Shown piece after piece: positions 11,785 through 19,421 of a stretch of DNA of 64,000 bases. Position 1 is the stretch's first letter. Each line of letters opens with the position of its first letter. Made by a program: the position numbers and the translations under genes. The stretch is from Odontesthes bonariensis. Taxonomy: Eukaryota > Chordata > Actinopteri > Atheriniformes > Atherinopsidae. The notes beneath the pieces are model-generated. The model searched no databases, was not told where the DNA came from, and saw only the letters and a program-made list of their open reading frames with translations. Where the stretch lies: contig NC_134524.1 of assembly GCF_027942865.1 (NCBI RefSeq), positions 27,566,536 through 27,630,535 on the forward strand, written 5' to 3'.

Positions 11785-12237
11785 ATGAGCAGGACAAGGA
11801 GCCGAGCGGTTAAAGAAGAAGAAGAAGAGAAATCTTCGCAAGCGTCGGAGCGGTTATTTACTCGGCGCTCTCTCATTTGTGAGACACCGGTAACGATATA
11901 TCAAGATCCTCCGCTGATACCAAATGCTCCCAAAAGAAGTATGGTGTTCCTGTGCAGGACACAGCAACCCCCGCCTGAATCTCTACATCAAGAATGGTCG
12001 TTGGAGTCCTATGGAATGCAAGGAAAATGGGGGTATGTGTTCAAGTATGAAACAGGCGACCTCTGTCTGTATCAGCTCGATGCGGATGATGAGACGCTGG
12101 GACCCCTGACCAGTGTGGGCACGCTAACCTCCAACGACTGGGGGGTGTTGAAGCTAGCAACCCCCCGTTCTCCTGGAGGTTTGGATCCATCTGAGAATGC
12201 GTCAACAGTGAAGGAAGACCCTGGAGAAATCTTCTGA
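11785..12237 (+). CDS. Hypothetical protein, leftmost provirus gene
   Basis: 150 residues with no family I recognise. The N-terminus is basic then acidic (SRTRSRAVK followed by a run of E), which looks disordered. The middle (about 70-130) has a strand-rich pattern ending VGTLTSNDWGVLKLA; this resembles in layout the end of the next small protein (VLAIPRAAWVDKM), so the two could be distant copies of one small fold. A TATA-like box is 57 bp upstream. The next gene starts 20 bp after the stop in another frame. An accessory or DNA-binding role is a guess from position only. Confidence 0.6.
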   Translation: MSRTRSRAVKEEEEEKSSQASERLFTRRSLICETPVTIYQDPPLIPNAPKRSMVFLCRTQQPPPESLHQEWSLESYGMQGKWGYVFKYETGDLCLYQLDADDETLGPLTSVGTLTSNDWGVLKLATPRSPGGLDPSENASTVKEDPGEIF

Positions 12238-12256
12238 AGCTAAACGCCCGAGATTG

Positions 12257-12571
12257 ATGACACCTCTAAATGACATCGAGCTAGCCCAAAGAAGGATGGC
12301 TTTCAATGCGGTATGGCAATCGAGAACAGCCGTCACTGGTCGCTGGTTCTTTCGTGCAAGCTACCGGAAACCTAATGAGAAGGTAGACGCTGATCTTTTT
12401 GTTCTTGAGTGTTTTAACTCAGACTGTGGTGTGTTTAGGAGGGTGCTAGCAATACCTCGAGCTGCATGGGTGGACAAGATGAAAGAAATAGCGGATCGGA
12501 TTTCCTTGCTCTTCCGGAGCTGTCAGAATTGGGTTGAAATTCTGGCAGTCAAGAAGACTCTGGCTCTATAG
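12257..12571 (+). CDS. Hypothetical small protein, possible ssDNA-binding fold
   Basis: 104 residues from the ATG at 12257. The frame is open upstream to about 12215 and there encodes KRPRL, an NLS-like string, so a spliced or shifted longer form is possible. The body has alternating strands (GRWFFRASY, DLFVLECF) followed by VLAIPRAAWVDKMKEIADRI, where a tryptophan-containing helix follows a strand; this recalls PC4-type single-strand DNA-binding proteins, but only loosely. A protein-primed replicon would need an ssDNA-binding protein, which makes the idea attractive without proving it. No strong promoter separates it from the upstream gene. Confidence 0.55.
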   Translation: MTPLNDIELAQRRMAFNAVWQSRTAVTGRWFFRASYRKPNEKVDADLFVLECFNSDCGVFRRVLAIPRAAWVDKMKEIADRISLLFRSCQNWVEILAVKKTLAL

Positions 12572-12643
12572 ACACGCCTCCAATGAGGTGTTACCTCATC
12601 ATCCTCCACCCCCAAACATTAACCTCACCCATTCCTTCAGGTT

Positions 12644-12650
12644 TATAAAA
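12644..12650 (+). promoter_or_regulatory. TATA box of the zinc-motif protein gene
   Basis: TATAAAA inside GGTTTATAAAAGAGAC, 50 bp before the ATG at 12700, the same spacing seen for other provirus genes. Confidence 0.65.
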
Positions 12651-12699
12651 GAGACACTCCATCACACGCTCTTACCCAGCAATCGAGACAAGGAACAGG

Positions 12700-13548
12700 A
12701 TGAGAACTAAAGCGCAGAAGACAATGTCAGGGGGGATCCCTGATTACCGTTCACTGGAGACTTCTCCGACGATCTTGGTGCAGCCTGGGAACCCGTCAGC
12801 ATCACCGCAGTCTGGATCACCAGACATTGGTAGATACAGTATGGAACCGTATCATCCTCCTTCACCGTCGCCTTCACCCGAAAACTTTTCCTCCTCCTCC
12901 TCTTCTCTCGAGATTGAGTTCTCCCCCACGGCACCTGATGACTGCGTCTTAACGCTCTACCGGGTAGGATCAAGCTTCAACACCATGGCCATAACACCAG
13001 AGGAAGTTGAGTCTGACGAGCAGGAGGACTCCCAACTTCCATCAGGCCAGGGTGCATCGGCAGGCACTCAGGATGACGGTGGAGCGGAGGACGTGGATGG
13101 AGGAGGAGAGGGTGAGGATGAATTTGACGGGTGGGTGCACGCAGGATTCATCAAAGTTGTAAAAATTGCTGTGTTGCATCTCTTGAATGAAACCATCAAA
13201 AAATTCATGGTGGAGTGTTGCTACGGGTGCAGTGTGGACCATCCCAGTTTACGACAACATCAGTGTAAGGATGTGGTGGAGGATGATTTCTTCCATGCCA
13301 ACTACTATAGACTGATGCGGGAACTTTATAATCAACGATTCGTTGCTTCTATCCAACATCTTCTGACTGCGCGCAGGATTCGTGAAGACGACGGGAGAGT
13401 CAGGGCTGTGGCAGAAGCTTACTTGTACGAACTGACACTGATGAAACAAATCTATACTCCTATACAAGACATGTACGAGCAGTTGATTGGAGAGGATGCA
13501 GAGAAAATGCAGCAGCTTCAAACCATGACAAAGTTTTGGGAGGGTTGA
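12700..13548 (+). CDS. Acidic, Ser/Pro-rich protein with Cys/His motif
   Basis: 282 residues. Residues 1-140 are disordered: proline/serine repeats (PSPSPSP at about 54-60), then an acidic Gly/Glu/Asp stretch ending EGEDEFDGW. From about 145 the chain becomes helical and contains C173, C174, C177, H181, H187 and C189 (pattern CCYGCxxDHPSxxxHxC), a likely zinc site. I know CxGC...HPS...HxC proteins as frequent unnamed companions of Polinton cores; no function is established. A TATA box lies 50 bp upstream and AATAAA follows at 13668-13673, so it can be its own transcription unit. Confidence 0.75.
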   Translation: MRTKAQKTMSGGIPDYRSLETSPTILVQPGNPSASPQSGSPDIGRYSMEPYHPPSPSPSPENFSSSSSSLEIEFSPTAPDDCVLTLYRVGSSFNTMAITPEEVESDEQEDSQLPSGQGASAGTQDDGGAEDVDGGGEGEDEFDGWVHAGFIKVVKIAVLHLLNETIKKFMVECCYGCSVDHPSLRQHQCKDVVEDDFFHANYYRLMRELYNQRFVASIQHLLTARRIREDDGRVRAVAEAYLYELTLMKQIYTPIQDMYEQLIGEDAEKMQQLQTMTKFWEG

Positions 13549-13667
13549 AGGGGAGGGCTATAACTTCTTCTTTTTTATTTTTTCACTGACTCATTTTATA
13601 AATGTTTAGACTAGTGATGTAATCATGTGTGATGTTGTTATACCATTTAACTTGTGTGCGTGTGTGT

Positions 13668-13673
13668 AATAAA
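13668..13673 (+). terminator. Polyadenylation signal AATAAA
   Basis: 120 bp after the stop of the zinc-motif gene and 70 bp before the integrase ATG; likely ends transcripts of the three leftmost genes. Confidence 0.6.
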
Positions 13674-13743
13674 AAGATAACGTTGAAATATAGTCACGTT
13701 TTATGTTTTTCATCAGTACATCTGTGAACCTGCATAAGACAAG

Positions 13744-14832
13744 ATGAATGAAGAGAGATTAATGAAAAAGGTTTACTACGATCCCGGCTGCCCTGGTAGT
13801 TTTGGAGGAGTAGAGAGGTTACGTAAAACCGTACAGTATGAAAATGGTGAGAAAGTTACGCGTGAAAAAGTTGAAGAGTTTTTATCAAAGCAAGACACGT
13901 ATACTCTCCATAAACCCGCGAGAATACATTTTCCGAGAAATAGAGTTTTTGTCACTAGCCCTTTAAAGCAATTTCAGGCAGATCTCTGCGACATGCAGGC
14001 CCTGGCGGAACATAACGATGGTTATAATTACCTATTAACAGTTATTGATGTATTTTCAAAAAAGGCATACGTTCGTACTCTCAAGAGAAAAACCGCTGCA
14101 GAGGTGGTGAGGGGTTTCGAATCTGTTTTTAGAGAAAGTAAGACACCTAAAAAACTTCAAACAGATGCTGGTAAAGAATTTTTTAACAAGAAATTTAAAG
14201 CTTTATTAGAGCACCATAACATTAAACATTTCGCCACGCCTAGTGAAGTAAAAGCATCAGTGATTGAGAGGTTTAACCGGACTTTAAAATCGAGGATGTG
14301 GAGATTTTTTACTGCTAACAACACCCGTCGATACCTGGATGTCCTGCAGGATCTTGTAAAAAGTTACAACCATAGTTATCATTCAAGCATCAGAATGTTA
14401 CCAATGCAGGTGACTTTAGAAAATACCCTTCAAGTGTTTAAAAACCTGTACGGAAGTACTTCAGGTCAGCGGCGCCCAGACTCGAAGATGAGATTTAAAA
14501 CAGGGGATAGTGTAAGAATATCTAAACTGCGAGGTGTGTTTGACAAAAAATATGAACAGAGTTATACAGATGAGGTGTTTACAGTGAGTGACCAGATTGC
14601 CCGATCTCCTCGTGTATACAAACTCAAAGATTTCGATGGAGAGCCTATTGAGGGCTCCTTTTATGCGGAGGAGCTCCAGAAAGTCCAACTGAGTAAAGAC
14701 AAGATGTACCAAGTGGAGGAGGTGTTAAAACGACGCACCGTCAGAGGTGTAAAACAGGTCTTTGTCCGTTGGAAAAACTGGCCCGAGAAATTCAACAGCT
14801 GGGTTAGAGCCGGCGACCTTTGCGGTATATAA
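13744..14832 (+). CDS. Retroviral-type integrase with chromodomain (INT)
   Basis: 362 residues. Inserts the linear viral DNA into host chromosomes and makes the 6-bp duplication. The catalytic core shows D80 (FQADLCDM), D141 (LQTDAGKEF) and E175 (ASVIERFNRTLK), the DDE triad with about 33 residues between the last two. Residues 246-320 form the SH3-like/C-terminal DNA-binding part, and 322-357 a chromodomain (YQVEEVL ... VFVRWKNWP ... SWV) that may steer insertion to marked chromatin. The N-terminal zinc-binding part common in retroviral integrases is not obvious. Its stop codon lies inside the TATA box of the next gene. The lack of any reverse transcriptase nearby, and PolB on the same element, rule out an LTR retroelement. 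Confidence 0.93.
   Translation: MNEERLMKKVYYDPGCPGSFGGVERLRKTVQYENGEKVTREKVEEFLSKQDTYTLHKPARIHFPRNRVFVTSPLKQFQADLCDMQALAEHNDGYNYLLTVIDVFSKKAYVRTLKRKTAAEVVRGFESVFRESKTPKKLQTDAGKEFFNKKFKALLEHHNIKHFATPSEVKASVIERFNRTLKSRMWRFFTANNTRRYLDVLQDLVKSYNHSYHSSIRMLPMQVTLENTLQVFKNLYGSTSGQRRPDSKMRFKTGDSVRISKLRGVFDKKYEQSYTDEVFTVSDQIARSPRVYKLKDFDGEPIEGSFYAEELQKVQLSKDKMYQVEEVLKRRTVRGVKQVFVRWKNWPEKFNSWVRAGDLCGI
14826..14832 (+). promoter_or_regulatory. TATA box overlapping the INT stop codon
   Basis: TATATAA; its last three bases are the integrase stop (TAA 14830-14832). The minor capsid ATG follows at 14872, about 40 bp downstream, leaving a 5' leader of roughly 10-15 nt if transcription starts ~30 bp after TATA. 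Confidence 0.65.
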
Positions 14833-14871
14833 GAGATGACTTCACCACCCCCTCACCATTGACTTTACACC

Positions 14872-15642
14872 ATGAACCGAGCGGTAGAGGACGAAGGGTT
14901 TTATATCACCCTGCCGTCTAACGCCAGTCTCAACGTTTTTAAGAATAATTCTAGCTCAAGCTTCCGTGTCGACTTAGCCCAACACATCGACTTACAGGGT
15001 TCGTGGCAGGTTGCCTTAACAGAGATTTCTTATCCACACACATGGCACAATGTTCCGAGGGGTCAGGCTTATTTCGAGTGGAGAAAGACGGGTGCGGAAA
15101 AGGTCCACCGTCAGAATATAGGATGTGGGCACTTTAAAGATTTGTATCAACTCAGGGCAGAGATTGAGGGTCACCTTAGAAAAATAGATTCTGACATCTA
15201 TCTCCAACTAGATACGGTTGAAAATAGACTTATGTATCAGGCCGGTGGCCAGTATAATCTGCGTTTTTATCCACCAATGTGCTACATGTTAGGTGTAGAG
15301 CAAGGTAAATGGATCATGTTTGATACAAGGGTGGCACCTCACCCGATGGATTTAAAATCAGGTTTCTACCAGCTTTATAGTTACAGCGATGTGGTTGCCC
15401 CCCAAATTGTTGGTGATGCGTACGCACCTCTCTTACGAACAGTTAGAGTAGAGGGGAAGTTTGGTGATATAATCACGCATACTTTTAACCCAGTCAACTA
15501 TCTACCTGTAGCAAAGAGACACATTGAAAACATTCAGATCGAGATCAAAACAGATCAAAATGTTCCGGTAAATTTTACTTACGGGAAAACCATTGTGAGA
15601 TTACATTTTCGACCGGTGAAAACGCAGCACGTTATGAAATGA
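14872..15642 (+). CDS. Minor capsid (penton-type, single jelly-roll) protein
   Basis: 256 residues. The opening pattern (FYITLPSNASLNVFKNNSSS, then FRVDLAQHIDLQGSWQVAL followed by EISYPHTW) is the recognisable start of the Polinton minor capsid protein, which is thought to form the pentameric vertices. Strand-rich throughout, in line with a jelly-roll. It starts at an ATG 40 bp after a TATA box and is the first of four rightward virion genes (this one, the basic protein, major capsid, protease), which share the polyA site at 18184. Confidence 0.85.
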   Translation: MNRAVEDEGFYITLPSNASLNVFKNNSSSSFRVDLAQHIDLQGSWQVALTEISYPHTWHNVPRGQAYFEWRKTGAEKVHRQNIGCGHFKDLYQLRAEIEGHLRKIDSDIYLQLDTVENRLMYQAGGQYNLRFYPPMCYMLGVEQGKWIMFDTRVAPHPMDLKSGFYQLYSYSDVVAPQIVGDAYAPLLRTVRVEGKFGDIITHTFNPVNYLPVAKRHIENIQIEIKTDQNVPVNFTYGKTIVRLHFRPVKTQHVMK

Positions 15643-15759
15643 CGGTCATTCAGTCGGATATCACAGAGAGAGTAAGACATCAAGCAAACGTTAAGCCAGA
15701 GGTGATACCTGTATCAGAAAAAACAAAACAAAAACAAAACGATAACGAGACACAGCAGC

Positions 15760-16203
15760 ATGGTTAAAATGAACATGCGGGATGACCCGCACCGTTTTGT
15801 GAACTATTATGAGAATCAAGTCGGAGGAACTTTGCCAGGCTTTTACGGAGCACCTGTAATGTACGGTCGGGGGATAGGGTCTATTTTTTCAAAATTATTT
15901 CGCTTTGTTGCGCCCTTAGTTAAAAGAGGTTTCGCTATAGCTAAGCCGCATCTTAAAACAGCGGCTACAAATATTGCGTCAGATGTCATAGGTAAAGCCA
16001 TGAGGAAAATATCGGGTTCTACAGACACGGGTAGTCAGGAGGGGTCGGGGGTAATGGTTATGTCACGAAGACCTAGGAAGCGGCCACCGGGTGAACGTGT
16101 GAGGAGAGTACAAATACAGAAGGCGGCTAAAAAGAAGAAATCAGTTGGAAAAAACAGACCTAGGGGTAGGAAGTCAACACGGAGGAGAGATATATTTCAC
16201 TGA
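15760..16203 (+). CDS. Small basic virion protein, pVI/pX-like
   Basis: 147 residues. Residues 14-70 hold NQVGGTLPGFYG followed by an amphipathic helix region (IGSIFSKLFRFVAPLVKRG); VGG-T is compatible with cleavage by an adenain-type protease, as for adenovirus pVI and pX precursors. Residues 105-147 are strongly basic (RRPRKRPPGERVRRV, KKKK, RGRKSTRRR) and suit DNA binding or condensation. It has no cysteine. An A-rich leader (AAAAAACAAAACAAAAACAAAAC, here seen in part at 15719-15741) precedes the ATG. The role is inferred from position and composition. Confidence 0.75.
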   Translation: MVKMNMRDDPHRFVNYYENQVGGTLPGFYGAPVMYGRGIGSIFSKLFRFVAPLVKRGFAIAKPHLKTAATNIASDVIGKAMRKISGSTDTGSQEGSGVMVMSRRPRKRPPGERVRRVQIQKAAKKKKSVGKNRPRGRKSTRRRDIFH

Positions 16204-16240
16204 ATCATAAAAAGAAAGAGCCGAGGGTGAGAATAAAAAC

Positions 16241-17548
16241 ATGGCTCTTTTGCATCACAAATCCCCTGAATGTACCCTGGCAGAACTGGACTTGTTTTCA
16301 GTACCCATGACCCAGCTATCTATCGAGGATAAGGTCTACACAGAAATTATGCCAATTTCCGCCATTACTGAGAACGGACCGATTGAGTTTTTTATACCTG
16401 GAGATGGTGAAAAATATCTTGATCTGAATGACACCTTGTTACATCTCCGTGTTAAGATTACCAATGCAGATGGAACTAACTTGGCGAACGATGCTGCAGT
16501 GGGTCTCATCAATTATCCTCTCAAAACACTTTTCAGTCAATGTGATGTTACTCTGGGGGATAGATTAATTTCACAATCCAGTGCCACACATCCTTATAGA
16601 GCCATGATTGAGACTTTACTCAACTTTTCTGAAGATACATTAAAGAGTCAGTTCAGCGCAGGTCTTTACTATAAAGATACGGCTGGATCTTCAGATTCGA
16701 TAGTGACCAATAACGGCCCAAACAGAGGATTAAACCGGAGAGCGGCCTCTACAGCTAATTCCAGAGAAGTACATCTAATGGGGCCTCTCCATGGGGATGT
16801 CTTTTTCTTTGAGAGACTCCTGCTTAACTCTGTGGATATGAGAATTAAACTAACAAGGGCTAGTGAAGCCTTTTACCTCATGGGTGCCAGAGATTCAACT
16901 TTCCGATTGCAGATATTAGGGGCCTCTCTTTTTATCAAAAAAGTTGCAGTCTCCCCAGCGGTTCGTCTAGGTCATACATCAGCCTTAATGAGAGGAAATG
17001 CCCTCTACCCTCTGTCACGAGTGAATGTGAAAACATACTCCATTCCTGAAAACTCGAGGATATGTAATCAGGAGAATCTCTTTTTGGGGACGATGCCTAA
17101 ATATATAGTTTTAAGCATGGTGCATCACGAGGCATTCACGGGGAGACGTGACCTCTCACCTTTTAATTTTAAGCATATGGATGTAGAATATCTAGCCCTC
17201 TGCCAAGATGGTAAACAAGTCCCCGCCAAGGCATTCCAGCCACAGTTCAACCATGGCATTTCAGTCAGAGAATTTTACAACATGTTCACAGCTACCGGTC
17301 GTCATTTAAAAGACCTCCCTCTGAGTATCAGTCGTGACGAGTTTAACGATGGCTACACGCTGTTTGTATTCAATCTCAACCCTGCCGAAGATACAGAGGC
17401 GCTGTCACCTGTTTCCAACGGGAATTTAAGATTGGAAATGAAGTTTAGAATCCCTCTTCCTCATACCACTACTCTGATTGTTTACGCGTGTTACGATTCC
17501 ATTTTGGAGATTAACTCAAGAAGACAGGTGCTGGTGGACTATTATTAA
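16241..17548 (+). CDS. Major capsid protein, double jelly-roll type
   Basis: 435 residues. Opens SVPMTQLSIEDKVYTEI then PIEFFIPGDGEKYLDLNDT, the characteristic beginning of Polinton-family major capsid proteins (DJR fold, trimers forming hexon-like capsomers). The rest is strand-rich with a long loop (about 140-175, Asn/Ser-rich) and a C-terminal strand set ending SRRQVLVDYY. Length suits the family (about 400-500). It is flanked by the basic virion protein and the protease, whose ATG comes 12 bp after this stop. The leader has AATAAAAAC directly before the ATG. Confidence 0.85.
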   Translation: MALLHHKSPECTLAELDLFSVPMTQLSIEDKVYTEIMPISAITENGPIEFFIPGDGEKYLDLNDTLLHLRVKITNADGTNLANDAAVGLINYPLKTLFSQCDVTLGDRLISQSSATHPYRAMIETLLNFSEDTLKSQFSAGLYYKDTAGSSDSIVTNNGPNRGLNRRAASTANSREVHLMGPLHGDVFFFERLLLNSVDMRIKLTRASEAFYLMGARDSTFRLQILGASLFIKKVAVSPAVRLGHTSALMRGNALYPLSRVNVKTYSIPENSRICNQENLFLGTMPKYIVLSMVHHEAFTGRRDLSPFNFKHMDVEYLALCQDGKQVPAKAFQPQFNHGISVREFYNMFTATGRHLKDLPLSISRDEFNDGYTLFVFNLNPAEDTEALSPVSNGNLRLEMKFRIPLPHTTTLIVYACYDSILEINSRRQVLVDYY

Positions 17549-17560
17549 AAAAGAGTGAGC

Positions 17561-18103
17561 ATGAATAACTACGAGATCGATACCCTGATGCATCACCTAC
17601 TGGGTGACCTGTTCTGCGGCGTGTGGGCCTGTGACCAACTCCCCTTACTCACACAAACGTTTACAAAACCAGCCTACTTTATCGTGAACACGCATCCTTC
17701 TCACATGCCCGGAGAACACTGGTTAGCTCTGACTTTGGAGGAGAATGGTCAAGCCACCTTTTTTGATTCTTATGGATTACCGCCAGATTTTGCTCACTAC
17801 CCGTCAGACACTGTGTCATTTCTGAACGATCGGTCCCGGAAAATATTGTACCATAACCGCCAACTTCAGAACACCCTGTCCATAGTATGCGGTCAGCACT
17901 GTATTTACTACCTCTGCCGACGAGCCTGTGGGTTATCTATGCAGGAAGTGTTAACTTCCTACGATGAGGATGTTCTTAAAAATGATGCGATGGTATCTAA
18001 CTTTGTGAAAAAATATCAGAGATGTATCAGAAACCAAAGTGGTAAATCTTTTCACCACGGAGCCTGCTCTCTACAGATGTTCAAAGACTGTTACAAATTG
18101 TGA
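17561..18103 (+). CDS. Adenain-like cysteine protease (PRO)
   Basis: 180 residues from the ATG at 17561. A maturation protease that would cleave virion precursors. The triad reads H53 (GEHWLAL), D69 (FFDSYGL) and C114 (GQHC), and the oxyanion glutamine is Q112 or a neighbour, the C5/adenain arrangement. Additional cysteines (C24, C119, C125) may tune redox control. The gene begins 12 bp after the major capsid stop. Likely substrates within the element are the two small proteins with GG-x sites (15760-16203 and 19080-19421). Confidence 0.9.
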   Translation: MNNYEIDTLMHHLLGDLFCGVWACDQLPLLTQTFTKPAYFIVNTHPSHMPGEHWLALTLEENGQATFFDSYGLPPDFAHYPSDTVSFLNDRSRKILYHNRQLQNTLSIVCGQHCIYYLCRRACGLSMQEVLTSYDEDVLKNDAMVSNFVKKYQRCIRNQSGKSFHHGACSLQMFKDCYKL

Positions 18104-18183
18104 ATGCATGAAAGTGATCATTCCATCCGATTTTTTTTTCAAAAAAAAAAAAAGAAGACTGTACACTCTGAAAAACTGTGATC

Positions 18184-18199
18184 AATAAAAGTTTTTATT
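18184..18199. terminator. Back-to-back polyadenylation signals
   Basis: AATAAA on the plus strand (18184-18189) serves the rightward virion genes; TTTATT at 18194-18199 is AATAAA on the minus strand for the leftward genes. Only 4 bp separate them, so the two converging units share one terminator. Confidence 0.75.
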
Positions 18200-18249
18200 G
18201 AAAACAAATAAATATGTCTTTTTTATTCATTTCTTACAGAGGTTTAAGG

Positions 18250-19050
18250 TTAGAAGGTACTCCAAGGGATAGGTTTTGTCCTTTTACGTGAACTTTGTCC
18301 ATTTGCAGCCTCATCTCGCTCACCCTGTACTGGTCTTGAAAAATGCGGGGAGAGGGTTATTGTCTTTTTAGGTTTTACAGAAGGGTTTTTCTCCAAACCA
18401 CTCGGTCCCATTTTGAGGCGTTGGTACTGATCACGGGCTTGTGGGTTGTTCACAGAGGATATGGGTATGTTCAGTTCATTCAGGGTATTAAGAAAACTCA
18501 CCCACCCCGTCGGTTGCAGGGTTTGGTTTTTCCTCTTAAAAGGGAGCATAAGATTTTTAAGTAAATCAATCAAATGAGATCCTCTCACAGCGTGCCCCTG
18601 ATAAACAAATTCTCCTCTGGAGGTCCAACCGTTTCTCTCTGATAATTTTCTCAGAATGTATTCCCCATTTCGACGATCACGTTTAGGAAGAATTTTTAGC
18701 ACATCATTCGCAGTTGCATCCAATTCTATCTGATCGGACTCGTGAACACGATCCGTCTCAGTGGAATCTGATTCAGGTATTGGATCATTAAGGCTTTTAC
18801 GCTGTAGACTCACAGTCACTCGAGGTTCCTCTATCTCACCTTGTTTGATTAGGGTGAGATATCTTTGTAATAGAGCGTCATATTTCTTAATTTTTTCATA
18901 AGAGCTCATTCCTGACTCATCAAGTATAGCTCTCATTTTACCATCCAATTCCTCCTCAGCCGTCTGTCTGATGGAAGTCTCTGGTTGAGTCAAATGTCTG
19001 AACTGATGGGGTGAAACGAGAAACATTTTTTGTGCAGTTCTGAGAGACAT
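18250..19050 (-). CDS. Conserved Polinton protein of unknown role
   Basis: 266 residues. N-terminal half: predicted helices with SSYEKIKKYDALLQRYL, which looks like a coiled coil or helical bundle. A central block (about 120-200: GEYILRKLSERNGWTSRGEF, then VRGSHLIDLLKNLM, then GWVSFLNTLNELNIPISSV) is a layout I know from many animal Polintons without assigned function. The C-terminus is basic and disordered (KKTITLSPHFSRP, SRKRTKPIPWSTF). Last gene of the leftward unit; ATG lies 29 bp after the stop of its upstream neighbour with an A-rich leader between. Confidence 0.8.
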   Translation of the reverse strand: MSLRTAQKMFLVSPHQFRHLTQPETSIRQTAEEELDGKMRAILDESGMSSYEKIKKYDALLQRYLTLIKQGEIEEPRVTVSLQRKSLNDPIPESDSTETDRVHESDQIELDATANDVLKILPKRDRRNGEYILRKLSERNGWTSRGEFVYQGHAVRGSHLIDLLKNLMLPFKRKNQTLQPTGWVSFLNTLNELNIPISSVNNPQARDQYQRLKMGPSGLEKNPSVKPKKTITLSPHFSRPVQGERDEAANGQSSRKRTKPIPWSTF

Positions 19051-19079
19051 GATTTTTTTTATTTTTTTATTTATTTTTT

Positions 19080-19421
19080 TTATCTTCTGATGATTCCACC
19101 GACTAGATCTCCAATTAAGGGTGCGAGAGCTGCTAGAATCGGTAGAATAAAACCTCCTCTTTGGTTTTTGAGAGCCAGCTGTTTACGTTTTAAACCGCTT
19201 CTCTTATCAGCCAGCAGTCTGATAATTTTCTTTTGCTTTTTCAATTTCCGATATTGAGCAGGTGACAGTTTAATGTTACCCTTTAAAATATTTAGAGCAA
19301 TTTCACACAAAGCACGAAGAAAATCTGGTGAACAATGAGTAAGAATGTCTTTACGTTTCTGAGGTGTGGCGTGGTACAGAGCTCTGAGTAAAGGAGCATT
19401 CCTTCTTATACGCGCGGACAT
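19080..19421 (-). CDS. Small basic protein with C-terminal hydrophobic segment
   Basis: 113 residues. The body RRNAPLLRALYHATPQKR, then CSPDFLRALCEIALNIL and LSPAQYRKLKKQKKIIRLL is a helical, basic module widespread in animal Polintons. The C-terminus NQRGGFILPILAALAPLIG plus DLVGG suggests a membrane-active or protease-released peptide: GG-F fits an adenain-type site. The start codon lies within the end of the ATPase gene (16-bp overlap in a different frame), implying coordinated translation. Function unproven; a virion core or entry-peptide role is inferred. Confidence 0.8.
   Translation of the reverse strand: MSARIRRNAPLLRALYHATPQKRKDILTHCSPDFLRALCEIALNILKGNIKLSPAQYRKLKKQKKIIRLLADKRSGLKRKQLALKNQRGGFILPILAALAPLIGDLVGGIIRR

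Noticed and set aside
11572..11876. Minus-strand frames at the left end of the provirus
   Set aside because: They run antisense over the TIR A-run and the start of the rightward gene, with poly-Phe from the A-run.
13744..14832. Integrase as part of a Ty3/gypsy or retroviral element
   Set aside because: No RT, protease or LTR nearby; it lies within an element with TIRs, 6-bp duplicate, PolB and capsid genes.
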